Notes: generated by a model not told the origin, from the sequence alone. Positions 8,367 to 17,156 are shown, counted from the stretch's first letter. The stretch is DNA of 64,000 nucleotides from Marixanthomonas sp. SCSIO 43207 (GCF_019904255.1 NZ_CP063203.1:434001-498000); one strand, 5' to 3'. Numbers and translations: made by a program.

Positions 8367-10262
8367 ATGACGGGATCCTTACTTTTTGAAGCTATCGTTT
8401 TTTTATCTGGAGCTCTTGTTTGTGTATTTATTGCAAAAAAGCTAGGTCTAAGTTCAGTATTGGGGTATTTAATTGCCGGAGTACTTATTGGTCCTTATGT
8501 GCTTGGCTTTATTGGTGAGGAAGGTGAAGATATATTACATTTTGCTGAATTTGGTGTAGTGGTGATGTTATTTTTAATTGGCCTCGAAATTGAACCAAAA
8601 AATTTCTGGAAAATGCGTAAATCCATTATTGGTATGGGAGGCATTCAAGTAATATTAACCGTCACACTTACCTATTTACTATTTACATTTTTAGGTTTTG
8701 ATTGGCAGGTGGCGCTGGTGATAGGAATGGCAGTTTCATTATCATCAACTGCTATAGCTTTACAAACCATAAAAGAAAAGGGATTAATGGATACCACATT
8801 TGGTATTAGCTCATTTTCTATCTTACTATTTCAGGATATTATCGTTATTTTTATGTTGGGTGCTTTACCATTATTATCAAATGGTACGCAAGATTTATCT
8901 TCAGATGCTGGACACGGTACAGCTTCACTTATAGAAAATCTTCCTATTGGCCTTCAAACTTTAGCTATTATTGCTTCGGTTGTTTTAATTATTTTGGTAG
9001 GAAGTTATTTAATCGTTCCAATCTTACGCAAAGTAGCCAAAACCGGAGTTCGTGAGTTGCTCATTGCTGCTGCATTTTTAATTGTTTTTGCTATTTCATA
9101 TTTAATGGAGTTTGTAGGTCTTAGCCCTGCGCTTGGTGCCTTTTTGGGTGGCGTAGTATTATCTACCAGCGAATTTAAACACGAGCTAGAAAGCACGCTA
9201 GAACCTTTTAAAAATTTGCTGTTAGGCCTCTTCTTTATGGCGGTTGGTGCAAGTATTAACTTTATTGTCATTGCAGAAAGCCCTTTAACAATTGGTGGTC
9301 TTCTATTTACTATAATTATATTAAAGGCCGCTGTACTGTATGTAACAGGACGCATTTTTAAATTAAAACTAGATCAAAAACTACTGCTTACATTTAGTTT
9401 GGCACAAGTTGGTGAATTTGCCTTTGTACTGCTTTCGTTTGCATTTCAGCTCAATATACTTAAACCAGAACAGATGGATATGATGCTTGTGATTACAGCG
9501 GTATCTATGTCACTTACACCTATATTGAGTGTTATTAATGAACGGTTTATTCTACCAAAAGTAGGGACCAAAGAATCTATAAAACGTCCTATGGATCATA
9601 TCGCAAAAACACAGAAAGTAATTCTAGTGGGGTTTGGGCACTTTGGGAGTACAGTAGGTCGTTTTTTGAGATCACACGGTGTAGAAGCAACAATCTTAGA
9701 TATAGACTCAAACCGAGTAGATTTTTTACGAAAAATGGGCTTTGATGTGTATTATGGCGATGCAACTCGATTAGATTTACTGGAATCTGCTGGGATAGCT
9801 CAAGCCAAACTTCTTATTTGCGCTATTGACAATCCTTCAGTAACCAAAGAAGTGGCTAAGCTAGTAAAAGAAAAATATCCTCATGTAGAATTATTGGTGC
9901 GAGCAAAAAACAGATATGAAGCTTATGAGCTGTTAAATTTAGGTATCGAAAACATCTACAGAGAGACTTTAGACACATCATTATCACTTGCAAGCGCTGC
10001 TCTTCATAAATTAGGATTCAGAAAATATACATTAAATCGTCAAGTACAAAACTTTATTACCTATGACGAAGAGAGTTTAAGAAGGCTTGCAAAGGAACCC
10101 AATCGTGATGAAAACTACATATTTAAAGCACGTCAAGAACTAGAACAACAAGAAGACCTTCTAGAAAAAGATTTAAAAAGAGGTATTGTCACCTACGATA
10201 AACACTGGGATGGAGAACACATAAGAAAATCACTCCATCAAGATGAAAACCAAGATTTATAA
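8367..10262 (+). CDS. kefC: KefC-like glutathione/electrophile-gated K+:H+ antiporter (CPA2)
   Basis: 631 residues. The first ~385 hold about 12-13 membrane helices of the Na+/H+ exchanger CPA2 domain. A cytosolic RCK/TrkA-N domain follows (about 410-530), with the Rossmann motif GFGHFGSTVGR and the KefC-like stretch YYGDATRLDLLESAGIAQA. A charged tail of about 70 residues ends the protein. KefC opens on binding electrophile adducts, lets K+ out and acidifies the cytosol, which protects DNA and proteins. Flavobacteria often lack glutathione, so the ligand here may be another thiol adduct or nucleotide (inference). It is tightly coupled to the KefF-like gene, and the monooxygenase follows after 20 bases. 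Confidence 0.9.
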   Translation: MTGSLLFEAIVFLSGALVCVFIAKKLGLSSVLGYLIAGVLIGPYVLGFIGEEGEDILHFAEFGVVVMLFLIGLEIEPKNFWKMRKSIIGMGGIQVILTVTLTYLLFTFLGFDWQVALVIGMAVSLSSTAIALQTIKEKGLMDTTFGISSFSILLFQDIIVIFMLGALPLLSNGTQDLSSDAGHGTASLIENLPIGLQTLAIIASVVLIILVGSYLIVPILRKVAKTGVRELLIAAAFLIVFAISYLMEFVGLSPALGAFLGGVVLSTSEFKHELESTLEPFKNLLLGLFFMAVGASINFIVIAESPLTIGGLLFTIIILKAAVLYVTGRIFKLKLDQKLLLTFSLAQVGEFAFVLLSFAFQLNILKPEQMDMMLVITAVSMSLTPILSVINERFILPKVGTKESIKRPMDHIAKTQKVILVGFGHFGSTVGRFLRSHGVEATILDIDSNRVDFLRKMGFDVYYGDATRLDLLESAGIAQAKLLICAIDNPSVTKEVAKLVKEKYPHVELLVRAKNRYEAYELLNLGIENIYRETLDTSLSLASAALHKLGFRKYTLNRQVQNFITYDEESLRRLAKEPNRDENYIFKARQELEQQEDLLEKDLKRGIVTYDKHWDGEHIRKSLHQDENQDL

Positions 10263-10282
10263 ATGCAATTCACATTTAAAAG

Positions 10283-11347
10283 ATGAAAACACCCGCTGAA
10301 TATAAGCTCTATGACACAATTATTATTGGTGGAGGACAGTCTGGATTGTCTGTTGCCTATTTTCTAAGACGAAAGAAGCGCAACTATATTATTTTGGATG
10401 ATCGAAAAAAACCAGGTGGAGCTTGGCAAGAAACCTGGGACAGTCTTACGTTATTCTCTCCTTCTACTTACAGTTCACTTTCTGGATGGCAAATGCCAAA
10501 AGGGAATCAAGAATATCCTTCAAAAAATGAATTTTTACAATATTTGCAAGAATATGAAACCCGCTATAATTTTCCTATTGAACGAAATGTTTCTGTAAAA
10601 AAAGTAATTAAAGATAATGATGCCTTTAAGCTTGAAACCAACAATGGTATATATAAAGCCAAAACCTTGGTGAGCGCCACAGGAACTGCCAGAAACCCTT
10701 ATATCCCTCATTATCCGGGTTACGAAAAGTTTGAAGGTAAAAAAATACATTCTGTAGCCTATAAAAATACAGATGGATTGCTTGGTAAAAAAGTATTGGT
10801 AGTTGGCGGAGGCAATTCTGGCGCTCAATTATTAGCCGAAATTTCTAAAGTTGCCAATACCACTTGGGTAACTCAAAAAGAACCAACTTTTTTACCTGAA
10901 GAAATTGATGGACGCTATCTTTTTAATCAAGCAACAGCTCGTTATTTGAACAAAGAGGATAATAACTTTAACAAAACAGCTTCTTTAGGTGATATTGTAC
11001 AAGTTGAGACAGTACGTGAAGCTTTAAAGCGAGATGTGTATCAATATCATTTACCTTTTGAAAGGTTCTATGAAAAAGGTGTTATATGGAAAAATAGAAC
11101 GAAAGAACCGTTTGATGTTGTAATTTGGTGTACAGGTTTTAATGCATCTCTTGATCATTTGTCATCACTTACTATTTCAGAAAATAATAAAATTGACACC
11201 AAAGGCACACGATCAATTAAAGAACCTAATCTTTGGTTGGTAGGATATGGAAACTGGACCGGATATGCTTCGGCAACTATTTATGGAGTTGGTAAAACTG
11301 CAAGAGAGACGGTTGCAGAAATTGAAGATACACTTGTCAATATGTAA
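10283..11347 (+). CDS. CzcO-like flavin-containing monooxygenase
   Basis: 354 residues with two dinucleotide-binding motifs: an FAD site near the N-terminus (IIIGGGQSGLSVAYFL) and an NADPH site in the middle (VLVVGGGNSGAQLLAEI). Between them lies the short SATGTARNPYIPHYPG segment typical of flavin monooxygenases and CzcO-type proteins, and WCTGFNASLDHL closes the FAD site. It probably oxidises a small thiol, amine or carbonyl compound with NADPH and O2; the substrate is unknown. Position after the KefC-like gene (20 bases) suggests co-transcription and a detoxification role, which is inference from context. Confidence 0.85.
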   Translation: MKTPAEYKLYDTIIIGGGQSGLSVAYFLRRKKRNYIILDDRKKPGGAWQETWDSLTLFSPSTYSSLSGWQMPKGNQEYPSKNEFLQYLQEYETRYNFPIERNVSVKKVIKDNDAFKLETNNGIYKAKTLVSATGTARNPYIPHYPGYEKFEGKKIHSVAYKNTDGLLGKKVLVVGGGNSGAQLLAEISKVANTTWVTQKEPTFLPEEIDGRYLFNQATARYLNKEDNNFNKTASLGDIVQVETVREALKRDVYQYHLPFERFYEKGVIWKNRTKEPFDVVIWCTGFNASLDHLSSLTISENNKIDTKGTRSIKEPNLWLVGYGNWTGYASATIYGVGKTARETVAEIEDTLVNM

Positions 11348-11383
11348 TTTTTATTGGGTTAAAAATATTTTCTTTCTTAAAAA

Positions 11384-11399
11384 TGTGACATACATCACT
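11384..11399 (+). promoter_or_regulatory. CRP-type palindrome, site 1
   Basis: TGTGA-N6-TCACT: both half-sites agree with the TGTGA-N6-TCACA consensus except the last base. It is centred 23 bases before site 2 and lies upstream of a -7 element at 11467-11474. Confidence 0.6.
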
Positions 11400-11406
11400 T
11401 TATTTA

Positions 11407-11422
11407 TGTGACCTATCGCACA
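11407..11422 (+). promoter_or_regulatory. CRP-type palindrome, site 2
   Basis: TGTGA-N6-GCACA: one mismatch to the TGTGA-N6-TCACA consensus. The 23-base centre-to-centre distance to site 1 is about two helical turns, so two dimers would sit on the same face of the DNA. Confidence 0.6.
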
Positions 11423-11466
11423 TAAAAACTGTGCGCTTGATCATCTTTCAGTATCAATTAAACCTC

Positions 11467-11474
11467 TAATTTTG
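11467..11474 (+). promoter_or_regulatory. -7 element of the DJ-1-like gene
   Basis: Exact TAATTTTG, 19 bases before the ATG at 11494. A TTG at 11437-11439 lies further away (27 bases) than usual for a -33 element, which fits a promoter that needs an activator. Confidence 0.55.
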
Positions 11475-11493
11475 CATCAAAATAAAAGATTAA

Positions 11494-12249
11494 ATGAAAT
11501 CAATCATACACACAACATTACTTGTCCTTTTTTCACTAACGATAGGTAATGCACAAAAGCAAGAAACTATGAAAAATCCAAAAATCGCAATGATTCTTTC
11601 TAGTCATGAACAACTAGGAAACACTGATAAAACAACCGGTTATTTTTTAAGTGAGGTTACTCATGCTTATGAAGTTTTTAAAGAAGAAGGTTATGACATT
11701 ACTTTTGTAAGCCCTGAAGGTGGTTTACCTCCGGTTGACGGTTTTGACCTAGAAGATCCTATCAATAAAAAGTTTTGGGAAGATGACGCATTTCAAGAAA
11801 AACTAAAAAACACCTATAAACCTTCTGAAATAAAAGCAGAAGAATATGATGTAATTTATTATGCAGGTGGTCACGGTACTATGTGGGATTTTCCTAACAA
11901 CGAGGAGCTTTCAAGCATTGCTACTACTATTTATGAAAAAGACGGGATAGTGAGTGCAGTATGCCACGGCCCATCTGGATTGGTAAATATTAAACTTTCT
12001 AATGGAAAATACTTAGTTGATGGTAAAAATCTAAGTGTTTTTACCAATGAAGAAGAAGAGAACGTAGGCTTAACAGAAGTGGTGCCTTTCCTACTAGAAG
12101 ACAAGCTACAATCACGTGGTGCAACAATAATTAAAGCCGATATGTGGCAAGAAAAAGTAAGTGTTGACGAACGCTTAGTTACAGGGCAAAACCCTGCATC
12201 TGCCGGATTGGTTGCAAAAAAAGTTGTTGAGCTAATTAAAAACAATTAA
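11494..12249 (+). CDS. DJ-1/PfpI (Hsp31-like) protein with signal peptide
   Basis: 251 residues. An N-terminal hydrophobic stretch ending in IGNAQ looks like a signal peptide, cleaved after about residue 20. The rest is the DJ-1/PfpI fold: Glu54 (GYFLSEVTHAYEVF), YYAGGHGTMWDF, and the nucleophile elbow AVCHGPSGL with Cys157-His158. Hsp31 and YhbO relatives act as glyoxalase III, deglycase or holdase chaperones for carbonyl damage. An internal Met26 (MKNPKIAMIL) could give a cytosolic form. The two CRP-type sites and its own promoter lie upstream; a bidirectional terminator lies downstream. Confidence 0.88.
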   Translation: MKSIIHTTLLVLFSLTIGNAQKQETMKNPKIAMILSSHEQLGNTDKTTGYFLSEVTHAYEVFKEEGYDITFVSPEGGLPPVDGFDLEDPINKKFWEDDAFQEKLKNTYKPSEIKAEEYDVIYYAGGHGTMWDFPNNEELSSIATTIYEKDGIVSAVCHGPSGLVNIKLSNGKYLVDGKNLSVFTNEEEENVGLTEVVPFLLEDKLQSRGATIIKADMWQEKVSVDERLVTGQNPASAGLVAKKVVELIKNN

Positions 12250-12285
12250 TAAACCTACTAATTTTAATAATTGTGTTTTAAGTTT

Positions 12286-12316
12286 AAAAAAAGCCTTTTT
12301 CGAAAGGCTTTTTTTA
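12286..12316. terminator. Bidirectional terminator between DJ-1-like and sensor kinase genes
   Basis: AAAAAAAGCCTTT-TTCG-AAAGGCTTTTTTT: a perfect stem with a TTCG tetraloop, flanked by A and T runs. It can stop the plus-strand DJ-1-like gene and the minus-strand kinase gene. Confidence 0.85.
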
Positions 12317-13423
12317 TTGGAGAGGAATTTTAATTACCGTCTCTACCCCTTTGTTATTTTCTTTGTTTCTCACTTCAAAGAAGTAATCATTTCCGTAGAG
12401 GTTGTGCAACCTATCGTTAATATTTGACAACCCAACTCCCTGTTTTAGTAAAAGATGATGTTTTTTATTTAAAAGAGCACCGTCATTTTCAATCACCATT
12501 ATCAATTGATTTTTTGAAGAAGAAATGGTAATATGCACTTGTAAATCTGTATGATTATAATCATACCCGTGTTTTACAGAATTTTCAATAATAGGCTGCA
12601 ATAAGAGACTGGGTACTTTTTTTGATAACAAGCTTTCATCTATGTCTTTGGTAATGGTTAATTGTTCAGAAAATCTAACTTTTACAATATTTATGTAATG
12701 ATCTACAATACGAAGTTCTTTCTTTAAGGTAATTCTATTGTTTTCATTATCATATAATATTTCTCTAAGAAAATCACTTAAATCTGCAATGGTGTCTTTT
12801 GCCTTGTTTGCGTCTAAATCTGTTAAAACAGCTATTGAGTTGAGAGTATTGAACAAAAAATGTGGTTGTAATTGTGATGAGAGCATTTTCATCCGGGTAT
12901 TGACCAATTGCACTTCAAGTTTACTTTGTTTTTTCTCAGCTTTTTTTACTTCTTTTACGTAGTAATAGGTGTAAATCATAAACACCATCGCAAAATAGAT
13001 TAGAAAATTTAAATCTATAACATACATAAATCTAAACATACTCCCTTCTATATCATATTCAGCAAATCGTAACTTTCCTACAAGAATTAAATAAAAATCA
13101 AACAACAACCGTATCACCAAACCAATTAAAAGAGAGAACACGATATGTGTTGAAATAATTTTTACCCAAGAATAGTTTTTTCTTAAAAACCGTTTGGTGC
13201 TTATTGCTATCAAGGTCATATACCCTACTACAATGATAAAGTCAAACAACAGATTATCTACTAAAAACTGTTTCCAAGAAATTACATCCATTTTTTCCAT
13301 CCCTATTGATTGCATATAAATTGTTTTTACAATCAAAACAACATCAAAAAGAGCGTAAAAACCGGCTAGTAAAAGCACCAGTTTTACATCTATATATTTA
13401 CTATTTGGGATAGAAAGTCTCAT
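12314..13423 (-). CDS. LytS-type sensor histidine kinase
   Basis: 369 residues with four predicted membrane helices (about 12-33, 57-76, 88-115, 134-156), a short coiled coil and a His_kinase domain. The phosphoacceptor sits in LQPHFLFNTLNSI (His188). The ATPase part has the N-box IIENSVKHG and the G-box GVGLSNINDRL. There is no recognisable extracellular sensor domain, so the membrane helices themselves may sense the signal. It is the second gene of the pair: its ATG overlaps the regulator's stop by one base (TAATG), which points to translational coupling. The two form a LytS/LytTR system; the target genes are unknown. Confidence 0.92.
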   Translation of the reverse strand: MRLSIPNSKYIDVKLVLLLAGFYALFDVVLIVKTIYMQSIGMEKMDVISWKQFLVDNLLFDFIIVVGYMTLIAISTKRFLRKNYSWVKIISTHIVFSLLIGLVIRLLFDFYLILVGKLRFAEYDIEGSMFRFMYVIDLNFLIYFAMVFMIYTYYYVKEVKKAEKKQSKLEVQLVNTRMKMLSSQLQPHFLFNTLNSIAVLTDLDANKAKDTIADLSDFLREILYDNENNRITLKKELRIVDHYINIVKVRFSEQLTITKDIDESLLSKKVPSLLLQPIIENSVKHGYDYNHTDLQVHITISSSKNQLIMVIENDGALLNKKHHLLLKQGVGLSNINDRLHNLYGNDYFFEVRNKENNKGVETVIKIPLQ

Positions 13424-14187
13424 TATATGCCTAGTTTTTCTAAAAATTCTTTTTTATGAGATTTGCTTATACGCACCAATGTATCATTGGTCATTTTTGC
13501 ATCAATTTCTGAAAAATCTGAATGTATAATCTCTTTCACGTGAGCTATATTCACAATACTTGATCTATGAATACGTACAAATGAATGGTTTTCCAAAAGT
13601 TGGTGCAAATTGGTTAAAGACTCTCTTAAAACATACTTTTTTTCTTCTGTAAAAAGCTCAGCGTAACATCCTGAAGCTTTTATATACATTATATTCTCCG
13701 GACTTAACAAAACTGTCTTATTACCTTGTTTAACGGGCAATTTGAGTTGGTTGATTCCATTTTCAGACTTTAATTTATAGAGATTAAAAAGTTCAATAAT
13801 TCGTTTTTCAAAATTTGAATTGGCTTCATTCTTTGATATTTTAAGAACCTTTTCTATGGTTCTAAAAAAACGTTCGTCTTTAAAAGGTTTCAGTAAAAAA
13901 TCAAATGCATCAACGTCAAAGGCTTTTAAGGCATAGTTATCATAAGCAGTTACAAAAATGACTATGGGTTTTGATTCTGTTTGTATTTTTTGAAGCACTT
14001 CAAAACCGTTCATATCTTTCATGTTAATATCTAAAAAAATGAGATCAGGTTTCAGAGTGTTTATTTCTGAAATTGCTGTTTTACCATTTGAGCATTGACC
14101 GCTCACTTCAACTTCGGGAACTTTATTAAGTAATCCCAAAACCCTCTTGCGAGCAAGTTCTTCATCATCTATAACGAGTGCTTTCAT
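13423..14187 (-). CDS. LytTR-family response regulator
   Basis: 254 residues. The receiver domain has the acidic pair in IDDEE, phospho-acceptor Asp53 (FLDINMKDMNGF) and Lys in LLKPFKDE. The C-terminal LytTR DNA-binding domain spans about 155-250: KLPVKQGNKTVLLSPENIMYIKASGCY, then FVRIHRSSIVNIAHV. It would bind direct repeats as a dimer. First gene of the operon with the LytS-type kinase. I did not find a clear LytTR repeat pair in the upstream 170 bases. Confidence 0.93.
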   Translation of the reverse strand: MKALVIDDEELARKRVLGLLNKVPEVEVSGQCSNGKTAISEINTLKPDLIFLDINMKDMNGFEVLQKIQTESKPIVIFVTAYDNYALKAFDVDAFDFLLKPFKDERFFRTIEKVLKISKNEANSNFEKRIIELFNLYKLKSENGINQLKLPVKQGNKTVLLSPENIMYIKASGCYAELFTEEKKYVLRESLTNLHQLLENHSFVRIHRSSIVNIAHVKEIIHSDFSEIDAKMTNDTLVRISKSHKKEFLEKLGI

Positions 14188-14298
14188 CTTGTTAAGGTAC
14201 TGAAATTCTTTAATTTGAATTGAATTACCGGTATTGAAATAGTTCTTTTTAAAAATAAATACCGTTTTAAACAGCGGTTAATAAAGGTTTTATTAACT

Positions 14299-14340
14299 AA
14301 TAACAGACCACCAGCTTCTATACCCAATGGCCTGTTATTT
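14299..14340 (-). terminator. Possible terminator of the secreted-protein gene
   Basis: On the minus strand AATAACAG-G-CCA pairs with TGG-T-CTGTTATT (one G-U pair) around a 17-base loop. It lies just after the stop at 14358 and before the LytTR operon. The T run is weak, so it may be an attenuating hairpin. Confidence 0.45.
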
Positions 14341-14357
14341 ATTAAAAATGGAAGGTT

Positions 14358-14909
14358 TTAATTAACGGCTACACCTATTCCTTGATCTCTTGCGTCAATT
14401 TTTAGGCTTTGTCTTTTATTGCCATTTTCTAGTTTTACACGATAAAAAGCTTTTACAAGTAAATCACCTTTTGTTTTTGCATTGTATTTTGTTTTTACCA
14501 AAGTCCATCCTTGGTAGGTACTATGCATATCTTGACGTAATGCTAATGGTAAAACAACATTTTTAAAATTTTGCTGGGTTTTTAAAAGGTTGCCGTTTTG
14601 ATCAAAATCTGCTTTTAAATAACCGTCTTTACTTTTTAAAGTAACAATATAAGAGTCAAATTTTTTGTTTTCCGACGCATCTATTACTTTTTGAATGTCA
14701 AAATGAGCATTCATAAATGCAATTGGGTCTTCTGCAAATTGACCGTTAAAACGTTCATTTACGTTGTATGAAAAACTATCTTCTTGTTCAATTGTTGATA
14801 GGTTAAAAGGTGCGTAAGTTAATTCTGTTGGGTCTAGTTCCATTACTTCTTGCGCACTCAAGATTGTTACACTTAAGCATAAAACTGCGCTAATTATTAA
14901 AGTTTTCAT
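14358..14909 (-). CDS. Secreted protein of unknown function
   Basis: 183 residues from ATG 14909, which begins directly with a signal peptide (MKTLIISAVLCLSVTILSAQ). An earlier in-frame start would put 18 extra residues before it and is unlikely. The mature part (DPTELTYAPFNLSTIEQED, then DGYLKADFDQNGNLLKTQ) looks like a small beta-rich periplasmic or surface protein with a PepSY-like tone, but no named family is certain. There is no T9SS C-terminal domain. It stands alone upstream of the two-component pair, on the same strand. I do not assign a function. Confidence 0.6.
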   Translation of the reverse strand: MKTLIISAVLCLSVTILSAQEVMELDPTELTYAPFNLSTIEQEDSFSYNVNERFNGQFAEDPIAFMNAHFDIQKVIDASENKKFDSYIVTLKSKDGYLKADFDQNGNLLKTQQNFKNVVLPLALRQDMHSTYQGWTLVKTKYNAKTKGDLLVKAFYRVKLENGNKRQSLKIDARDQGIGVAVN

Positions 14910-15095
14910 GATGAATAATTTTAAGGGTTTAAAGGTTTTATAAGTTGATAAATCATTGTACAATTTGATTTTATTAACTCTAAATTACTCAATATTAATA
15001 CTTAAAATTTGCAAATGATGTGAACAGCTAAGTTTTGCTATTAAAATCCTTAAAAAGTGAAGTGAATGTATGGACAGTGTAAAAAAATGAGAAGA

Positions 15096-15605
15096 CTACA
15101 TAATGCGTCGTGCTTCTACAAAGGCATTGTTCCAGTAATTTTCATCAAGCGATGAAATGATTACACCTCTAGAAGTTGTAGAATGAATAAACTTGAGTAT
15201 GCCTCTTCTAGATTCAACAACCAAACCTACGTGATTAATGTTTCTATGAGTTTTGCTGGTTTGAAAAAACAACAAATCACCTTCTGCAACGTCTCTTAAA
15301 GAAATACGTTTTCCTTGTTTGGCCATATCACGAGAGACTCTTGGTAGTAGAATATCTTCATTTTTAAAAGAAGTATATATCAACCCTGAACAATCCATAC
15401 CCCGTTTTGTAGTTCCGCCAAATTTGTAACGAGTACCTTCAAACGTTTTTGCAAAACCTACAATTTTTTGAGCTTTATTAGGCCGTACTACTTCTTTACT
15501 ATTACTACTATTACCTATTACATTTTTATTTTTTGACACCGAACGAGAAGAACCACAGGAAATCAATGTAATGGCAAGACCTAAGATTAGTAAAAACTTT
15601 TTCAT
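15096..15605 (-). CDS. NlpC/P60-family lipoprotein peptidase
   Basis: 169 residues. Lipoprotein signal with lipobox ending LISC, so Cys17 would be lipidated. The NlpC/P60 domain covers about 48-168, with the catalytic Cys72 (GMDCSGLIYTSF), His125 (INHVGLVV) and third polar residue His141 (FIHSTTSRG). Members cleave stem-peptide bonds in peptidoglycan (gamma-D-Glu to diamino acid). Length and layout match flavobacterial Spr/NlpC-type lipoproteins. It follows lpxB by 48 bases and likely shares its transcript, within a row of minus-strand envelope genes. Confidence 0.9.
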   Translation of the reverse strand: MKKFLLILGLAITLISCGSSRSVSKNKNVIGNSSNSKEVVRPNKAQKIVGFAKTFEGTRYKFGGTTKRGMDCSGLIYTSFKNEDILLPRVSRDMAKQGKRISLRDVAEGDLLFFQTSKTHRNINHVGLVVESRRGILKFIHSTTSRGVIISSLDENYWNNAFVEARRIM

Positions 15606-15653
15606 AGTAGATTTGGTTTCACTAAAAATAACTAATTTTTTTAAAAATTATTT

Positions 15654-16763
15654 TTATAATGCTTCAATAATTAATTGAGCTGTTTTTTTACTAGCTCCTT
15701 TTCCTCCTAATTTTTGCTCAAGGTCATAATAGTCAAGAAATAAAACCGCTCGATTATAATCATCCAAAATGTTTGTCAATTCTTCTTTTAATCGTTTGGT
15801 GGTAAAGTCTGTTTGAATCAACTCTGTCACAGCTTCTTTATCCAAAATTAAATTGACCAATGAAATATAATCTAGATTAATAACGCGTTTTGCAATTTCA
15901 TATGAAATGCGACTTCCTTTATAACAAACCACTTGCGGGACCTTGTATAAAGCTGTTTCTAGCGTTGCCGTGCCTGAGGTAACTAATGCAGCGTGTGAAA
16001 TGCTCAACAAGTCATACGTTTTATTCAATAGTAAATGCACATTTTGTTTTTTCAAAAAGGGCTTGTAAAATGACGCATCTTGACTTGGAGCACCAGCAAT
16101 GACAAATTGAAATTCAGAAAAATCTTCAACTACGCTTAACATTACCTTGAGCATTTTTGAAATTTCTTGCTTTCTACTTCCCGGAAGTAATGCAATTATA
16201 GGACGATCATCTAGCTGGTGTTGTGTTTTAAAAGAAGCTGGATCTACTTGTGTACGTTGTGCAATTTCATCAATTAAAGGATGCCCAACAAAATGAACCG
16301 GAAAGTCGTGTTTATTTTCATAAAACTCCTTTTCAAATGGTAAAATCACATACATATGATCAACATCACGTTTTATTACTTTAATCCGGTTTTCTTTCCA
16401 CGCCCATATTTGAGGCGATATGTAGTAGTGTGTTGCTATTTTCTGCTGTTTTGCCCATTTGGCAATACGAAGATTAAACCCGGGATAATCAATAAAAATA
16501 ATTGCGTCTGGATTAAAACTTTCAATGTCTTTTTTACAGAAAGAAATATTTTTGAGTATCGTGCGAAGATTAAAAAGAACTTCAACAAATCCCATAAAGG
16601 CCAAGTCGCGATAGTGTTTTACCAAAGTACCGCCAACGGCTTCCATTAAATCACCTCCCCAAAACCTGAAAGTTGCTTCAGGATCTTGAGCTTTTAACTC
16701 TTTCATTAAATTGGCTCCGTGTAAATCTCCGGATGCCTCGCCTGCTATGAGGTAATATTTCAT
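15654..16763 (-). CDS. lpxB: Lipid-A-disaccharide synthase LpxB
   Basis: 369 residues. Joins UDP-2,3-diacylglucosamine with lipid X to the lipid A disaccharide, at the inner face of the membrane. Recognised by the N-terminal YLIAGEASGDLHGANLM, the FWGGDLM and DYPGFNLRIAKWAK motifs, YISPQIWAWKENR, and ALLPGSRKQEI in the second glycosyltransferase-B domain. Length is normal. A perfect minus-strand -7 element (TATTTTTG, 16796-16803) lies about 30 bases upstream and suggests its own promoter. The next gene downstream, an NlpC/P60 lipoprotein, follows closely. surE and a small membrane protein lie upstream on the same strand. Confidence 0.96.
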   Translation of the reverse strand: MKYYLIAGEASGDLHGANLMKELKAQDPEATFRFWGGDLMEAVGGTLVKHYRDLAFMGFVEVLFNLRTILKNISFCKKDIESFNPDAIIFIDYPGFNLRIAKWAKQQKIATHYYISPQIWAWKENRIKVIKRDVDHMYVILPFEKEFYENKHDFPVHFVGHPLIDEIAQRTQVDPASFKTQHQLDDRPIIALLPGSRKQEISKMLKVMLSVVEDFSEFQFVIAGAPSQDASFYKPFLKKQNVHLLLNKTYDLLSISHAALVTSGTATLETALYKVPQVVCYKGSRISYEIAKRVINLDYISLVNLILDKEAVTELIQTDFTTKRLKEELTNILDDYNRAVLFLDYYDLEQKLGGKGASKKTAQLIIEAL

Positions 16764-16795
16764 GAATTATATATTTCTGAAAAATAACATCCTAA

Positions 16796-16803
16796 CAAAA
16801 ATA
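16796..16803 (-). promoter_or_regulatory. -7 element of lpxB
   Basis: Reads TATTTTTG on the minus strand, an exact TAnnTTTG match, 33 bases before the lpxB ATG. It lies in the gap after the small membrane protein gene. Confidence 0.5.
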
Positions 16804-16868
16804 AGGTTTAATTGCAACTTTGGATAGCATTGGTATACTTTGGTTTAGTCACGGTGACTCTATAATCT

Positions 16869-17156
16869 TTACAAAAACTTTGAAATCAATATTAATAAAG
16901 CGGCCAAAACGGTTGCCATAACCACTCCCCTAGCTCGATATACTTGATTTTTTTTCAGAAGAATGAAAAATGCACATAAATTTAAAATAGCACCTAATGC
17001 TATAATGTTTCCTAAAACATCTTGCTCGATTGCAAATTGAATGGTTTTTTCAAAAGTTTCTTCAGAAAAGAAAAAAATGTATAAATAGCTTCCTGCTAGG
17101 TTGGCCACAATACCTATAAAAAAACCAATAAACAATTCTTTTGTTAACTTACTCAT
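16869..17156 (-). CDS. Small three-helix membrane protein
   Basis: 95 residues with three predicted membrane helices (about 8-30, 46-66, 75-93) and a short polar stretch between the first two. No named domain is recognised. Its ATG lies inside the end of surE (8-base overlap), so translation is probably coupled to surE. Conserved proteins of this size often sit between surE and lpxB in flavobacteria as far as I recall, but the function is unknown. Confidence 0.7.
   Translation of the reverse strand: MSKLTKELFIGFFIGIVANLAGSYLYIFFFSEETFEKTIQFAIEQDVLGNIIALGAILNLCAFFILLKKNQVYRARGVVMATVLAALLILISKFL

Noticed and set aside
10535-10828. A 97-residue minus-strand frame opposite the flavin monooxygenase
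   Set aside because: It lies wholly within a conserved FAD/NADPH protein in another frame and has no coding signs.
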